DNA of 57,357 nt from an uncultured Bacilli bacterium (GCA_934101185.1 CAKOQD010000004.1:1-57357), one strand, 5' to 3'. Numbered from the stretch's first letter, positions 17,277 to 26,777 are shown. Numbers and translations are program-made. The notes: generated from the letters alone by a model not told the origin.

Positions 17277-17741
17277 ATGAGACAAATAATAGATAAACTA
17301 ATCTTAAACAATAAAACAATATCCACTATGGAGTCTTGTACTGGGGGAGGACTTGCTAATGAAATAACAAGCTATGAAGATGCCTCTAAAGTACTAAAGT
17401 TTTCAGCAGTTACCTACAGCAATGAATACAAAATAAAAATGGGTGTAAAAGAAGAAATAATAAATAAATACACAGTCTATAGCATAGAAACAGCACATAG
17501 TATGGCCTCATCTATCAGTAATTTCACTAATTCCAACTTTGGAGTAGGCATAACAGGAAAACTAAATAAAGTAGATTTAGATAACCCATATGGAGAAGAC
17601 AATGTAGTATTCGTATCTATTTATGATAAAGATAATAATATATACCATGATCTTGAAATAAAAGTAGATAAAAGTTCACGTAAAGAAAATAAAATCGTTG
17701 TAATAAACAAAATAATTGATAAATTACACGAAATATTATAG
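17277..17741 (+). CDS. CinA C-terminal family protein (nicotinamide-nucleotide amidohydrolase-like)
   Basis: A stand-alone 154-residue CinA-C/PncC domain. MESCTGGGLAN near residues 19-29 is the family signature with the catalytic Ser, and FGVGITGKL matches the second conserved block. PncC-type enzymes deamidate nicotinamide mononucleotide in pyridine-nucleotide recycling. The N-terminal MoCF-like half of full CinA is absent, which is common. An extended -10 (TGATATAAT) lies about 20 bases before the start and GGAAGTGAT is the ribosome-binding site. The stop is 9 bases before polA, so it heads a polA-mutM operon. Activity is inferred from the family. Confidence 0.8.
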   Translation: MRQIIDKLILNNKTISTMESCTGGGLANEITSYEDASKVLKFSAVTYSNEYKIKMGVKEEIINKYTVYSIETAHSMASSISNFTNSNFGVGITGKLNKVDLDNPYGEDNVVFVSIYDKDNNIYHDLEIKVDKSSRKENKIVVINKIIDKLHEIL

Positions 17742-17750
17742 GGAGGCTCT

Positions 17751-20309
17751 ATGAAAAAAGTAATATTAATCGATGGAAACAATCTTCTTTTCAGAAGTTA
17801 TTATGCCACTGCATACTCTGGAAGTATTCTAAGAAACTCAAAAGGTTTTCCTACCAATGCCTTATTTGGATTCATTAACATGCTAAATAAAATTATTAAT
17901 GAAGAAAATCCTAGCTATATGATGATTGCCTTTGATAAAGGAAAAACATTTAGACATGAAAAATATGAAGGATACAAAGACGGAAGAAAACAAACTCCTC
18001 TTGAATTAAACCAACAATTTCCAGTAGCTAAAGAAATAGCAAGAACAATGGGAATAAAATGCTTTGAAATAGATAACTATGAAGCAGACGATATAATAGG
18101 AACATTTGCTAAAGAAGTAGATAAAGATGATGATTTTATTGCTACTATTGTATCAAGTGATAAAGACTTATTACAATTAATATCTAATGATGTTGAAGTA
18201 AAACTACTTAAAACAAATGACTATATCAGAATGAATGAAAAGACATTCTTTGATACCTATGGAATAACACCACCTAGAATGGTTGATCTAAAAGCCCTAA
18301 TGGGAGACCCATCAGACAACATCCCCGGAGTCAAAGGAATCGGAGAAAAAACAGCATTAAAACTATTACATGAATATAAAACACTTGATGGTATATATGA
18401 AAATATAGACTCAATTAAAGGAAGTACAAAAAATAAATTAGAAGAATCAAAAAAAGATGCTTATTTCTCATATGAACTTGCAACAATTTATAAAGACGTT
18501 CCAATTGATACTAATCTTTCAAATATTAAATACGAAGGAATAACAAAAGAATACATTCCATTACTCGAAGAATATGAATTCTATTCCATAATAAAAAAAC
18601 TAGGAGTCAAAGAAGAAGTGAAAGAACTAGAATATGAAGTAAAAGATAATATTTCTATTGATGGTGACTTTGCCTACTATATTCTAGTAAATGGTAACTA
18701 TCACGATAAAGATGTGATTGGAATTGGTATTTATAATGATAATATTTCATGTTTTATAGATAAAGAAAATATTAAAAACCTAGATATTTTTAATAATGAT
18801 AATACTAAATATACATATGACTTAAAGAAAAACATAACACTATTTAAATATTTTAATATTCCATATAATAAGAACAATAAAGACTTAGTATTAGAAACAT
18901 ATCTATTAAACTACAACATAAAAGATGACATCAGCTATCTTACTAGTATATGTGGTGAAACTACTACTGAGGATATAACCCTTTTAAAGAAAAAAGATGT
19001 TACAAAAGAAGATATAATGAAAAATACAGTCTCTAAAGCTAAGTTCATTTGGGATAATAGAACTAGATTCTATAAAGAATTAAACAAAGATGAAGAAAAA
19101 CTATATCTTGACATTGAACTTCCATTAACATATGTACTATCTGATATGGAATACACTGGTGTTAATATAGATTTAGAAGTCTTAAATAAAATGAAAGAAG
19201 ATCTTCAAAATAAATTAGAAATTCTAACTAAAGATATCTATACACTCGCAGGAGTTGAGTTTAATATACTAAGTCCTAAACAACTAGGAACAATTCTTTT
19301 TGAAAAACTATCTATTCCATATCCTAAAAAAATAAAAAATGATAGTTATTCTACTAGTGCAGATATCCTAAATAAACTTACTAACTATGAAATAGTAGAA
19401 AAAGTACTTACATATAGAATGCTTGCTAAATTATATAGTAACTATGCAGTAGGACTAATTGACTACATAAAAGAAGATGGAAGAATACACACTATATTTA
19501 ATCAAACCCTAACAAGAACAGGAAGACTTTCAAGTACAAGTCCTAATCTACAAAACATACCTATGAGAACAGAATATGGAAGAATGATTAGAAAAGCATT
19601 TATTCCTAGTGATAATGGATATATCCTATCTAGTGATTATTCTCAAATAGAACTAAGAGTATTTGCACACATGTCTAATGCTACTAACTTAATCGAAGCA
19701 TTCAATAATGATATGGATATTCATACTAAGACTGCAATGGATATTTACCATGTACCAAAAGAAGAAGTAACACCTCTTATGAGAAGAAACGCTAAAGCAG
19801 TTAACTTTGGTATTATATACGGTATAAGTAGCTTTGGACTATCCGAAGACTTAAATATCAATGTAAAAGAAGCAAAAGAGTTTATAGACAACTATCTAAA
19901 TACATTCCCAGGTATAAAAGACTACATGGAAAACCTAAAAAAAATAGCCTATCAAAATGGATATGTTAAAACATTATTTGGAAGAACAAGAGTAATAGAC
20001 GAATTAAAAAACAGCAACTATATAATAAGACAAAGTGGAGAAAGAATGGCACTTAATACCCCAATCCAAGGAACCAGTGCAGATATCTTAAAAAAAGCAA
20101 TGATAGAAATATATGATTTATTTAATGAAAAGAAACTAAAATCTAAAATGATTATTCAAGTACACGATGAATTAGTATTTGATGTTTATAAAGATGAAAA
20201 AGAAGTAGTAGAACAAATAGTAAAAGAAAAAATGGAAAATGTATATAAACTAAACGTTCCTTTAAAAGCAGATATTAATATTGGAACCAATTGGTATGAG
20301 GCTAAATAA
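17751..20309 (+). CDS. polA: DNA polymerase I
   Basis: An 852-residue family A polymerase for Okazaki fragment processing and repair. Residues 1-290 form the 5'-3' nuclease (LIDGNNLLFRSYYAT, YEADDIIGTFA, GDPSDNIPGVKGIGEKTA). The middle domain (about 300-450) keeps the fold but lacks the DxE and DxxxD residues of an active 3'-5' exonuclease, so proofreading is probably lost, as in Bacillus Pol I. The polymerase domain has RTGRLSSTSPNLQNIP, the catalytic DYSQIELRV near 628, KAVNFGIIYG and VHDELVFDV near 803. Its stop overlaps the mutM start (TAATG), so the two are translationally coupled. Confidence 0.96.
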   Translation: MKKVILIDGNNLLFRSYYATAYSGSILRNSKGFPTNALFGFINMLNKIINEENPSYMMIAFDKGKTFRHEKYEGYKDGRKQTPLELNQQFPVAKEIARTMGIKCFEIDNYEADDIIGTFAKEVDKDDDFIATIVSSDKDLLQLISNDVEVKLLKTNDYIRMNEKTFFDTYGITPPRMVDLKALMGDPSDNIPGVKGIGEKTALKLLHEYKTLDGIYENIDSIKGSTKNKLEESKKDAYFSYELATIYKDVPIDTNLSNIKYEGITKEYIPLLEEYEFYSIIKKLGVKEEVKELEYEVKDNISIDGDFAYYILVNGNYHDKDVIGIGIYNDNISCFIDKENIKNLDIFNNDNTKYTYDLKKNITLFKYFNIPYNKNNKDLVLETYLLNYNIKDDISYLTSICGETTTEDITLLKKKDVTKEDIMKNTVSKAKFIWDNRTRFYKELNKDEEKLYLDIELPLTYVLSDMEYTGVNIDLEVLNKMKEDLQNKLEILTKDIYTLAGVEFNILSPKQLGTILFEKLSIPYPKKIKNDSYSTSADILNKLTNYEIVEKVLTYRMLAKLYSNYAVGLIDYIKEDGRIHTIFNQTLTRTGRLSSTSPNLQNIPMRTEYGRMIRKAFIPSDNGYILSSDYSQIELRVFAHMSNATNLIEAFNNDMDIHTKTAMDIYHVPKEEVTPLMRRNAKAVNFGIIYGISSFGLSEDLNINVKEAKEFIDNYLNTFPGIKDYMENLKKIAYQNGYVKTLFGRTRVIDELKNSNYIIRQSGERMALNTPIQGTSADILKKAMIEIYDLFNEKKLKSKMIIQVHDELVFDVYKDEKEVVEQIVKEKMENVYKLNVPLKADINIGTNWYEAK

Positions 20310-21130
20310 TGCCAGAACTTCCAGAAGTAGAAACAGTAAGAAAACAACTACTAAATCATCTACAACATAAAACTATTAAAAGTATAAATATAATTCATAA
20401 CAATGTATTTGAAAATCAAGATACCAATAAAGTAAAACTAAATATCCAAAACCAAACAATAAATGACATTAAAAGAAGAGGTAAATGGTTAATATTTGAA
20501 CTTGATAATTATGATTTACTTAGTCATTTAAGAATGGAAGGAAAATATCTTTATAGAAAACCAAATGAAAAAATAGAAAAACATGAACTAGTAATATTTA
20601 ACATTGATGATACATTTGAACTAAGATATAAAGATACTAGAAAATTTGGTAAAATGTACTTAATAAATAAAGAAGATTTATACAAAAACTCTCCACTTAC
20701 AAAATTAGGACTAGAACCATGGGATGATAATCTTACTATAAACTATTTAAAAGATAAATATAAAAACAAAAAACTTCCTATTAAAACAGTTCTTCTAGAT
20801 CAAAGTATAATAACAGGAATAGGTAATATCTATGCTGATGAAATACTATTCTTATCAAAAATAAATCCCCATAAAAAATGTAGTGACTTAAATGATAAAG
20901 AATTAAAACTTATAATAGAAAACACTAAAAAAGTACTAGACAAAGCAATAAAAGAAGGCGGTACTACTATAAGAAGCTATACATCTGAAGAAGGAGTATC
21001 AGGAAGATTTCAAAACAACTTATTAGTACATAAAAGAGAAAATGAAAAATGTTTAGTATGTAATAATATAATTATAAGAGATAAAATCGGAGGAAGAAGT
21101 ACTTATTACTGCAATAAATGTCAAAAATAA
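20309..21130 (+). CDS. mutM: Formamidopyrimidine-DNA glycosylase
   Basis: A 273-residue Fpg enzyme that removes oxidised purines such as 8-oxoguanine and cuts the abasic site. It has the N-terminal PELPEVETV with catalytic Pro2 and Glu3, the conserved Lys in LRMEGKYLYR, the helix-two-turn-helix region DQSIITGIGNIYADEILF, and a four-Cys zinc finger at the C-terminus (CLVC ... YYCNKC). It overlaps polA by one base, the common Firmicute polA-mutM order. A terminator follows. Confidence 0.96.
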   Translation: MPELPEVETVRKQLLNHLQHKTIKSINIIHNNVFENQDTNKVKLNIQNQTINDIKRRGKWLIFELDNYDLLSHLRMEGKYLYRKPNEKIEKHELVIFNIDDTFELRYKDTRKFGKMYLINKEDLYKNSPLTKLGLEPWDDNLTINYLKDKYKNKKLPIKTVLLDQSIITGIGNIYADEILFLSKINPHKKCSDLNDKELKLIIENTKKVLDKAIKEGGTTIRSYTSEEGVSGRFQNNLLVHKRENEKCLVCNNIIIRDKIGGRSTYYCNKCQK

Positions 21131-21156
21131 AGCGTTTCAATAGAGACGTTTTTATT
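21129..21156 (+). terminator. Terminator after mutM
   Basis: AAAGCGTTTC and GAGACGTTT arms with a bulge, followed by T-rich DNA. Confidence 0.6.
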
Positions 21157-21171
21157 TTTACTTTATTTTAA

Positions 21172-21200
21172 TTTACTTATCATTAAAAATATCTTATAAT
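21172..21200 (+). promoter_or_regulatory. Promoter of ligA
   Basis: TTTACT, 17-bp spacer, TATAAT, 17 bases before the ligA start. Confidence 0.65.
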
Positions 21201-21217
21201 TATTATGGTGATACATT

Positions 21218-23218
21218 ATGAACAATGTTAGTAAAAGAATAAAAGAATTAACAGACTTACTTAATAAATACAACCATGAATACTATATACTAGATAAACC
21301 CAGTGTTAGTGATTTTGAATATGATAGACTAATGCAAGAATTAATGAGTCTTGAACAAAAATACCCAGACTTAAAACAACCAGATTCTCCAACTGAAAGA
21401 GTAGGTTCAGAAGTACTATCTAACTTTGAAAAAGTTCGTCATAGACTACCTATGTTATCTTTAGGAAATGTTTTTAATGAAGATGAAATAGTAAAGTTTG
21501 ATGAAAGAATAAAAAAAGAAGGATATAATCCAACCTATGTAGTAGAACTAAAAATAGATGGACTAGCAATAAGCCTTACCTATGAAAATGGTGTTTTAGT
21601 ACGTGGTGTAACTCGTGGAGATGGTAAAGTAGGAGAAGACATCACTAATAATGTAAAAACTATTAAAACAATACCACTTAGATTAAAAAAAGACATATCA
21701 ATCGAAGTACGTGGTGAAATATATATAGATAAAAAAGAATTTGAAAGAGTAAACAAAGAAAGAAAAGAAAAAGGATTAGATCTATTTCAAAACTGTCGTA
21801 ATCTTGCCAGTGGTTCAGTAAGACAACTAGATAGTAAAGTTGCAGCATCAAGAAATCTAAACTGTTTCTTATATCATCTACCTAATCCTATAGACTATGG
21901 ACTATATAGACACTCTGATGTTTTAGAGTATTTCGAATCTTTAGGACTCCGTGTAAACCCTAAAAGAAAACTTTGTAATAACATAAATGAAGTAATTAGC
22001 TTTATTAATGAAATAACAAGCATTAGATCAACACTTCCATATGATATAGATGGAATGGTTATAAAAGTAAATGACATAAGAATGCAAGAAAATCTCGGAT
22101 ATACTGCTAAATATCCTAAATGGGCAACAGCTTATAAGTTTCCACCTGAAGAAGTAATTACAAAACTTATTGATATAAAGTTCACTGTAGGACGTACTGG
22201 TAAAATAACTCCAAATGCAATCCTTGAGCCAGTAAAAGTAATGGGCTCTACCATATCACGTGCAACACTTCACAACGAAGACTTTGTAAAAGAAAAAGAC
22301 ATAAGAGTCGGAGATTATATCTCAATTAGAAAAGCTGGAGATGTTATTCCGGAAGTTGTCGAAGTAAAACTTGAAAGAAGACAAGAACAACTACCAAAAT
22401 TTACTATGATAAATAACTGTCCAGTATGCGGAAGCATTCTAGTAAGAAAAGATGAAGAAGCTAATCACTACTGTATGAACCCTTTATGTGATGCAAGAAA
22501 TATCGAAAAATTAATTCATTTTTCTAGTAGAAAAGCTATGAATATAGATGGACTTGGAGAACGAATAGCCGAAGACTTTTATAACTTTGGATACTTAAAA
22601 GATATATCATCAATATATGATTTAAAAAAGTATAAAGATGAACTCATGGAACTCGAAGGATTCGGAGAAAAATCTATAAATAATTTACTTAATGCAATCG
22701 AAGAATCAAAGAAAAACTCTTTAGAAAGATTACTATTTGCTCTTGGAATAAGACACTTTGGAGAAAAAGGTGCTAGTATTATTGCTAAAAACTACCCAGA
22801 TATTGATCAAGTAATTAAAGCTAAATACGAAGACTTAATTGCTATTCCTGATATTGGAGATACTATGGCAAAAAGTATAGTAGAATACTTTAAAGATCAA
22901 AACAATATAGAACTTATAAACAAACTAAAAGAACATGGTCTTAACATGAACTATCTAGGAAAACAAATAATAAAACAAGACGATTTTGCAGACAAAAAAT
23001 TCGTTATTACTGGTACTATATCAATAATGCCAAGAGATAGGTTAAAAGAAGAAATAACAATACGTGGTGGAAAAACAATTGAATCAGTAAGTAAAAATAC
23101 TAACGTTGTAATAGTCGGAGATAACCCAGGTAGCAAATATGACAAAGCAAAAGAACTAAATATAACAATATGGGATGAAGAAGAATTAAAAAAAAGGTTA
23201 GGTGATATTAATGAATAA
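21218..23218 (+). CDS. ligA: NAD-dependent DNA ligase
   Basis: A 666-residue full-length LigA, essential for joining Okazaki fragments. Residues 1-70 are the NAD-binding Ia domain (YNHEYYILDKPSVSDFEYD). The adenylated Lys lies in VELKIDGLAISL near residue 113. TRGDGKVGEDIT and GEIYIDKKEF are further nucleotidyltransferase motifs. A four-Cys zinc finger starts at CPVC near 407, helix-hairpin-helix repeats follow, and a BRCT domain begins near residue 590 (FVITGTISIMPRDRLKEEI). ATG follows a GGTGAT ribosome-binding site. Its end overlaps the start of the next prepilin gene. Confidence 0.97.
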   Translation: MNNVSKRIKELTDLLNKYNHEYYILDKPSVSDFEYDRLMQELMSLEQKYPDLKQPDSPTERVGSEVLSNFEKVRHRLPMLSLGNVFNEDEIVKFDERIKKEGYNPTYVVELKIDGLAISLTYENGVLVRGVTRGDGKVGEDITNNVKTIKTIPLRLKKDISIEVRGEIYIDKKEFERVNKERKEKGLDLFQNCRNLASGSVRQLDSKVAASRNLNCFLYHLPNPIDYGLYRHSDVLEYFESLGLRVNPKRKLCNNINEVISFINEITSIRSTLPYDIDGMVIKVNDIRMQENLGYTAKYPKWATAYKFPPEEVITKLIDIKFTVGRTGKITPNAILEPVKVMGSTISRATLHNEDFVKEKDIRVGDYISIRKAGDVIPEVVEVKLERRQEQLPKFTMINNCPVCGSILVRKDEEANHYCMNPLCDARNIEKLIHFSSRKAMNIDGLGERIAEDFYNFGYLKDISSIYDLKKYKDELMELEGFGEKSINNLLNAIEESKKNSLERLLFALGIRHFGEKGASIIAKNYPDIDQVIKAKYEDLIAIPDIGDTMAKSIVEYFKDQNNIELINKLKEHGLNMNYLGKQIIKQDDFADKKFVITGTISIMPRDRLKEEITIRGGKTIESVSKNTNVVIVGDNPGSKYDKAKELNITIWDEEELKKRLGDINE

Positions 23219-23633
23219 AAAAGGATTTACACTAGTAGAACTAATACTAGTTATAACACTAATGGCAGTAATATCAGTGCTTGTTATACCAAATATTTTA
23301 GATGCCCTTAGTAGTAGTAAACAACAAAAATATGAATCACTATATAAACTAGTAGAAAAAAATATGAAGCTTTACAATGATAAATATAGTGTTGATTTAT
23401 GGAATAATGAAAATACTTTTTTTGATTTTTGTGAAGGAGATACACAAGGATGTAGTTCTGGAATTGATAAGTTAAAAGAATCAGGAAGCGATCTAACTTT
23501 AGATGATTGTGTAATAAATACAATGACTATTACTAAAAATGATGCAAAATATAATTATAGTTTAACTATGACATGTGGTACTGAAGATAAAGTAATATGT
23601 AGTAGAGATGAAAATGAAATAAAATGTAAGTAA
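23211..23633 (+). CDS. Second prepilin-like protein, overlapping ligA
   Basis: A 140-residue prepilin-like protein: MNKKG followed by FTLVELILVITLMAVISVLVIP, with the prepilin peptidase site after Gly and Glu at +5. The polar part has five Cys, suggesting disulfides outside the membrane. An upstream GTG at 23202 would extend it by three residues but falls in the ribosome-binding region; ATG 23211 fits the leader-length rule better. It overlaps ligA by 8 bases and is probably translated from the same mRNA. No other pilus genes are near. Its short length and N-terminus resemble ComGC/ComGD-like pseudopilins, but assignment is open. Confidence 0.8.
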   Translation: MNKKGFTLVELILVITLMAVISVLVIPNILDALSSSKQQKYESLYKLVEKNMKLYNDKYSVDLWNNENTFFDFCEGDTQGCSSGIDKLKESGSDLTLDDCVINTMTITKNDAKYNYSLTMTCGTEDKVICSRDENEIKCK

Positions 23634-23766
23634 TTTTTTAAAAAAAGTGCAATTCTATATAAAACAGACATTTCAAAAAATATTCGTTATTAAAAATGTA
23701 GTCATAATACATTTTTGATACTTATAATTAAAATAATTGAATCAATTTTAAAAATTGGTTCTTTTT
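23630..23766. repeat. 137-bp dispersed repeat, copy 1 (ends in a terminator-like hairpin)
   Basis: This stretch recurs at 57211-57347 with only three substitutions seen. Its last 30 bases form a hairpin (GAATCAATTTT pairing with AAAATTGGTTC) followed by T residues. It lies just upstream of an Rpn-like nuclease gene and may be the edge of a mobile unit, a small RNA with its own terminator, or a conserved leader. Confidence 0.85.
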
Positions 23767-23793
23767 TTGCGTTGAAATCTTTAATTTGGTCGT

Positions 23794-23822
23794 TTGACAA
23801 TGATTTTTATATGTTTTATATT
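23794..23822 (+). promoter_or_regulatory. Promoter of the Rpn-like nuclease gene
   Basis: Perfect TTGACA, 17-bp spacer, TATATT, about 40 bases before the start codon; one of the strongest promoters in the window. Confidence 0.75.
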
Positions 23823-23864
23823 GGTTTAGCAAGGGAGTATTCTTTGTGAAGGGAGGTGAAAAGT

Positions 23865-24788
23865 ATGAACTTAACAGGCAATAAATTAGCTCTTTTAGAT
23901 AAGTCTGTATCTAATGATATGGCATATAAACTTAAAACAAGACATAAAGGTTACAGGATACCACTTGTATCAGATGTAATGTTTAGAACTATGTTTTTTA
24001 ATGAGAGTAGAAAAAAGTACGGATGTTATCTAATCGCTCTTTTACTTAATCAAGATTATAATGAAATATTTGAAAATACTACATTAATTAAACCAACAGT
24101 AGATGAAGAAAAAGCAGATAAATCTAGAAAGACAGTTGATTATCTATGTAGAATAGATGGGGTATTAGTAAATGTTGAAATGAATAAGAATAAGACAAGA
24201 ACTAATCTAGAAAGAAATCTTGATTATATGTTTAGACTTCATGGTGGAGGAATGAAGATTGGAGATGAAGACAATTATGAAAGCTGTCTGCAAATCAACG
24301 TAAATAATTTTGCATTTGAAGGAAAAGATGAAGTATTGGATGAGTATATGATAGTCAATCTTAGTAATATCGATGAAATATATACAAATAAAGTACATAT
24401 TATCAATATTTACTTGCCTAACATAAGAAAAAAAGATTATAATAGTCTTGAAGATTATGAAAAGTTGTTATTAATCTTTAATGAAGAGGATGATGAAGTC
24501 CTTGATATGTTAAGTGAGGGTGATGATATCATGAAAGAATACATTGAAGATTCTAAAAATGCAAGTGAGCAGGACGAAGTAATTGGAATGTATGACAAAG
24601 AGTTAAATGATGAAATGTTAAAAAGAGCAGAGATAAGAGAAAATAGAGAAGAAGCATTTAATGAAGGTGCTTTAGAAAAAGCTAGAGAAACTGCTTTAAA
24701 CTTAATTCAAGAAAACATTGATTTAACTATTATTTCTAAGTGTACTGGACTATCACTTGAAGAACTTAATGTATTAAAAAAGAAATAG
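23865..24788 (+). CDS. Rpn-like PD-(D/E)XK nuclease family transposase-type protein
   Basis: A protein of about 307 residues of the Rpn/PDDEXK_2 family (recombination-promoting nuclease, often annotated as PD-(D/E)XK nuclease family transposase). Visible signs: the N-terminal block SDVMFRTMFFNESR, the nuclease core VDYLCRIDGVLVNVEMNKNK (Asp then Glu-x-Asn), DYMFRLHGGGM, and a C-terminal helix ending in IISKCTGLSLEELNVLKK, a repeat typical of this family. Glu-x-Lys is altered to Glu-Met-Asn, so catalysis is uncertain. GTG at 23856 is inside the ribosome-binding site GGGAGGTG; ATG 23865 is preferred. It sits behind the 137-bp repeat and a strong promoter, consistent with a mobile or recently acquired unit. 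Such proteins promote DNA exchange independent of RecA. Confidence 0.75.
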   Translation: MNLTGNKLALLDKSVSNDMAYKLKTRHKGYRIPLVSDVMFRTMFFNESRKKYGCYLIALLLNQDYNEIFENTTLIKPTVDEEKADKSRKTVDYLCRIDGVLVNVEMNKNKTRTNLERNLDYMFRLHGGGMKIGDEDNYESCLQINVNNFAFEGKDEVLDEYMIVNLSNIDEIYTNKVHIINIYLPNIRKKDYNSLEDYEKLLLIFNEEDDEVLDMLSEGDDIMKEYIEDSKNASEQDEVIGMYDKELNDEMLKRAEIRENREEAFNEGALEKARETALNLIQENIDLTIISKCTGLSLEELNVLKKK

Positions 24789-24805
24789 AGTAATATTTCT
24801 TTTTT
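24777..24805 (+). terminator. Terminator after the Rpn-like gene
   Basis: AAAAAGAAAT and ATTTCTTTTTT arms overlapping the stop codon. Confidence 0.7.
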
Positions 24806-24911
24806 AGTTTCTTCTAATTTTAATAAAAAATAAATAAATAATTTCTAAAACATATAGTTTTTTATAATTTTATTTGTTATAATTATCTTATAATAAAAAG
24901 GGATTGATAAG

Positions 24912-26663
24912 ATGATAGGAAAAATTAAAGATATAGTACAAGATACTATAACAGTAGAACTTACAATTGATATAGATAAACAACCTAACTTAGTAAATGT
25001 ACATGTTATATTTGAATGGGATTTTAAAAAAGTAGTCGGAGAAATTACTGATATGAATAAACAAGAAGCGAAAGTTGTGTTACTTGGAGAAATAATAGAT
25101 AATAAGTTTTTACCTGGTATCGATAAAAAACCTTCTTTTAAATCAGTTGTTAGAATAGTAACAATCGAAGAATTAGCCCTAGTGCTAGGATCCCAAGAAG
25201 AACAACAAGATACTATGTACTTTGGTAAATCTAGTATTTATGATAATTATAAAATAAATGTTCCTTTCAATGGATTCTTTAATCATCATTTTTCTATACT
25301 AGGTAACACTGGATCAGGTAAATCATTTGCAACAGCAAGACTAATTCAAAATATATTTGAAAAAGCCAATCCTCCAAAAGGCGCTAATATCTTTATATTC
25401 GATACTTATGGTGAATATGTAAATGCCTTCGCAGGTAGTAAAAATCCTAATATTCATTTCATTAACTATACAACAGATCCAACAGCAAGACCTGAAAAAA
25501 TACTTAAAATACCAGTATATTTAATGAAAGCAGATGACTTAGCAATACTTCTTAATGCTGATTCTATCAATCAGATTCCAATAATAGAAAAAGCATTAAA
25601 ACTAGTTTGTATATTCAAAAAATCTGGAGACATTGCATTACAATATCAAAATGATATCTTAGCAAGAGCTATACTTGATATCATGATAAGTGGAGAAAAA
25701 GCAAGTACTATGAGGGATCAAATTACTGCGATTCTAACAAGCTTTTCAACAGTAGATTTAAATCTTGATGCTAAAGTTTTCCAAATAGGATACACAAGAC
25801 CATTAAAACAATGCTTATATGTAGATAATACTGGTAAAATGCCTGATATGGAACTTGTAATAGATTTTATTAAAAAGTTTATTACTCCAGGACTTGAATT
25901 ACCTAGTCCTGATGGTAAAACACATTATACTTTAAAAGACTTAGAAATAGCTATGGATTTTGCATTAATATCCGAAGGAGTCCTATCAAATGAAAAAGTA
26001 TTTGAATATGGTAATGTACTGAGTGTTAGACTTCATAATATTGCGGGTAGTGATTCGAGAAAATACTTTGATTTTAATAAGTTCATGGAAAGAGATGAAT
26101 ATATAAAATTACTTCTTACAGATGAAACAGGTACTGATAAATGCCAACTAGTTAACTTTAATATTAACTATGTAACAGATCAAATGGCAAAAGCTATGAC
26201 AAAGATTCTTTCTAAAATGATATATGAATCATCTGCTGAATCAAAAGATAGAGCAGCAACAGCTTACCATATAATAATTGAAGAAGCACATAGATATGTT
26301 CAAAATGATAATGATGCAAAATTACTTGGATATAATATTTTTGATCGTATTGCTAAAGAAGGACGTAAATATGGAGTTTTATTAGGACTTATTTCTCAAA
26401 GACCTACAGAACTTAGTGATACCGCTATATCACAATGTAGTAACTTCATAATATTTAGAACATATCATCCAAGAGATTTAGAATATATAAAAAGTATGGT
26501 GCCTAATGTTTCGACTGAAATAGTAAGACATTTAAAAACATTGCAACCTGGTAATTGTATTGTATTTGGTAGTGCATTTAAAGTACCAATAGCACTAAGA
26601 CTAGATAAACCAAATCCAGAACCATTAAGTAATAATGCTGATATAATGAAATCTTGGTTTTAA
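24912..26663 (+). CDS. HerA-like ATPase (DUF87, FtsK/HerA superfamily)
   Basis: A 583-residue ATPase. The first 95 residues form a beta-rich domain like the HAS barrel of HerA. Walker A is GNTGSGKSFATA near residue 132, followed by IFIFDTYGEY. Walker B is IIIEEAHRYV near 456. The sensor-like segment GLISQRPTEL and a late arginine-containing block (IIFRTYHPRDLEY) match HerA-type hexameric DNA translocases. HerA pairs with NurA in archaea for end resection and with Sir2 or other nucleases in bacterial phage defence. No NurA or Sir2 gene is adjacent; the nearest nuclease is the Rpn-like gene upstream, separated by a terminator. The function is thus DNA translocation with an unknown partner. Confidence 0.8.
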   Translation: MIGKIKDIVQDTITVELTIDIDKQPNLVNVHVIFEWDFKKVVGEITDMNKQEAKVVLLGEIIDNKFLPGIDKKPSFKSVVRIVTIEELALVLGSQEEQQDTMYFGKSSIYDNYKINVPFNGFFNHHFSILGNTGSGKSFATARLIQNIFEKANPPKGANIFIFDTYGEYVNAFAGSKNPNIHFINYTTDPTARPEKILKIPVYLMKADDLAILLNADSINQIPIIEKALKLVCIFKKSGDIALQYQNDILARAILDIMISGEKASTMRDQITAILTSFSTVDLNLDAKVFQIGYTRPLKQCLYVDNTGKMPDMELVIDFIKKFITPGLELPSPDGKTHYTLKDLEIAMDFALISEGVLSNEKVFEYGNVLSVRLHNIAGSDSRKYFDFNKFMERDEYIKLLLTDETGTDKCQLVNFNINYVTDQMAKAMTKILSKMIYESSAESKDRAATAYHIIIEEAHRYVQNDNDAKLLGYNIFDRIAKEGRKYGVLLGLISQRPTELSDTAISQCSNFIIFRTYHPRDLEYIKSMVPNVSTEIVRHLKTLQPGNCIVFGSAFKVPIALRLDKPNPEPLSNNADIMKSWF

Positions 26664-26682
26664 AAAATTAATGAATATTAAT

Positions 26683-26717
26683 ACGACGCATCTTTTCATC
26701 AAAGAGACGTCGTTTTT
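26683..26717 (+). terminator. Terminator after the HerA-like gene
   Basis: ACGACG and CGTCGT arms with partial pairing inside, followed by a T run. The right half is shared with the leader at 47.86 kb. Confidence 0.7.
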
Positions 26718-26743
26718 ATTATGACTATTATTTTAAAAATAAA

Positions 26744-26773
26744 TTGTCAATAACTAGTCAAAAACTCCATAAT
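26744..26773 (+). promoter_or_regulatory. Upstream promoter and possible Spo0A-like sites of gene B
   Basis: TTGTCA, 18-bp spacer, CATAAT. The same segment holds TTGTCAA and TAGTCAA 11 bp apart, close to the Spo0A consensus TGTCRAA; weak evidence. Confidence 0.4.
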
Positions 26774-26777
26774 ATTA

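Noticed and set aside
23630..23766. CRISPR-like or terminal inverted repeat nature of the 137-bp repeat
   Set aside because: Only two direct copies 33 kb apart, no short spaced units and no inverted counterpart next to the Rpn-like gene.
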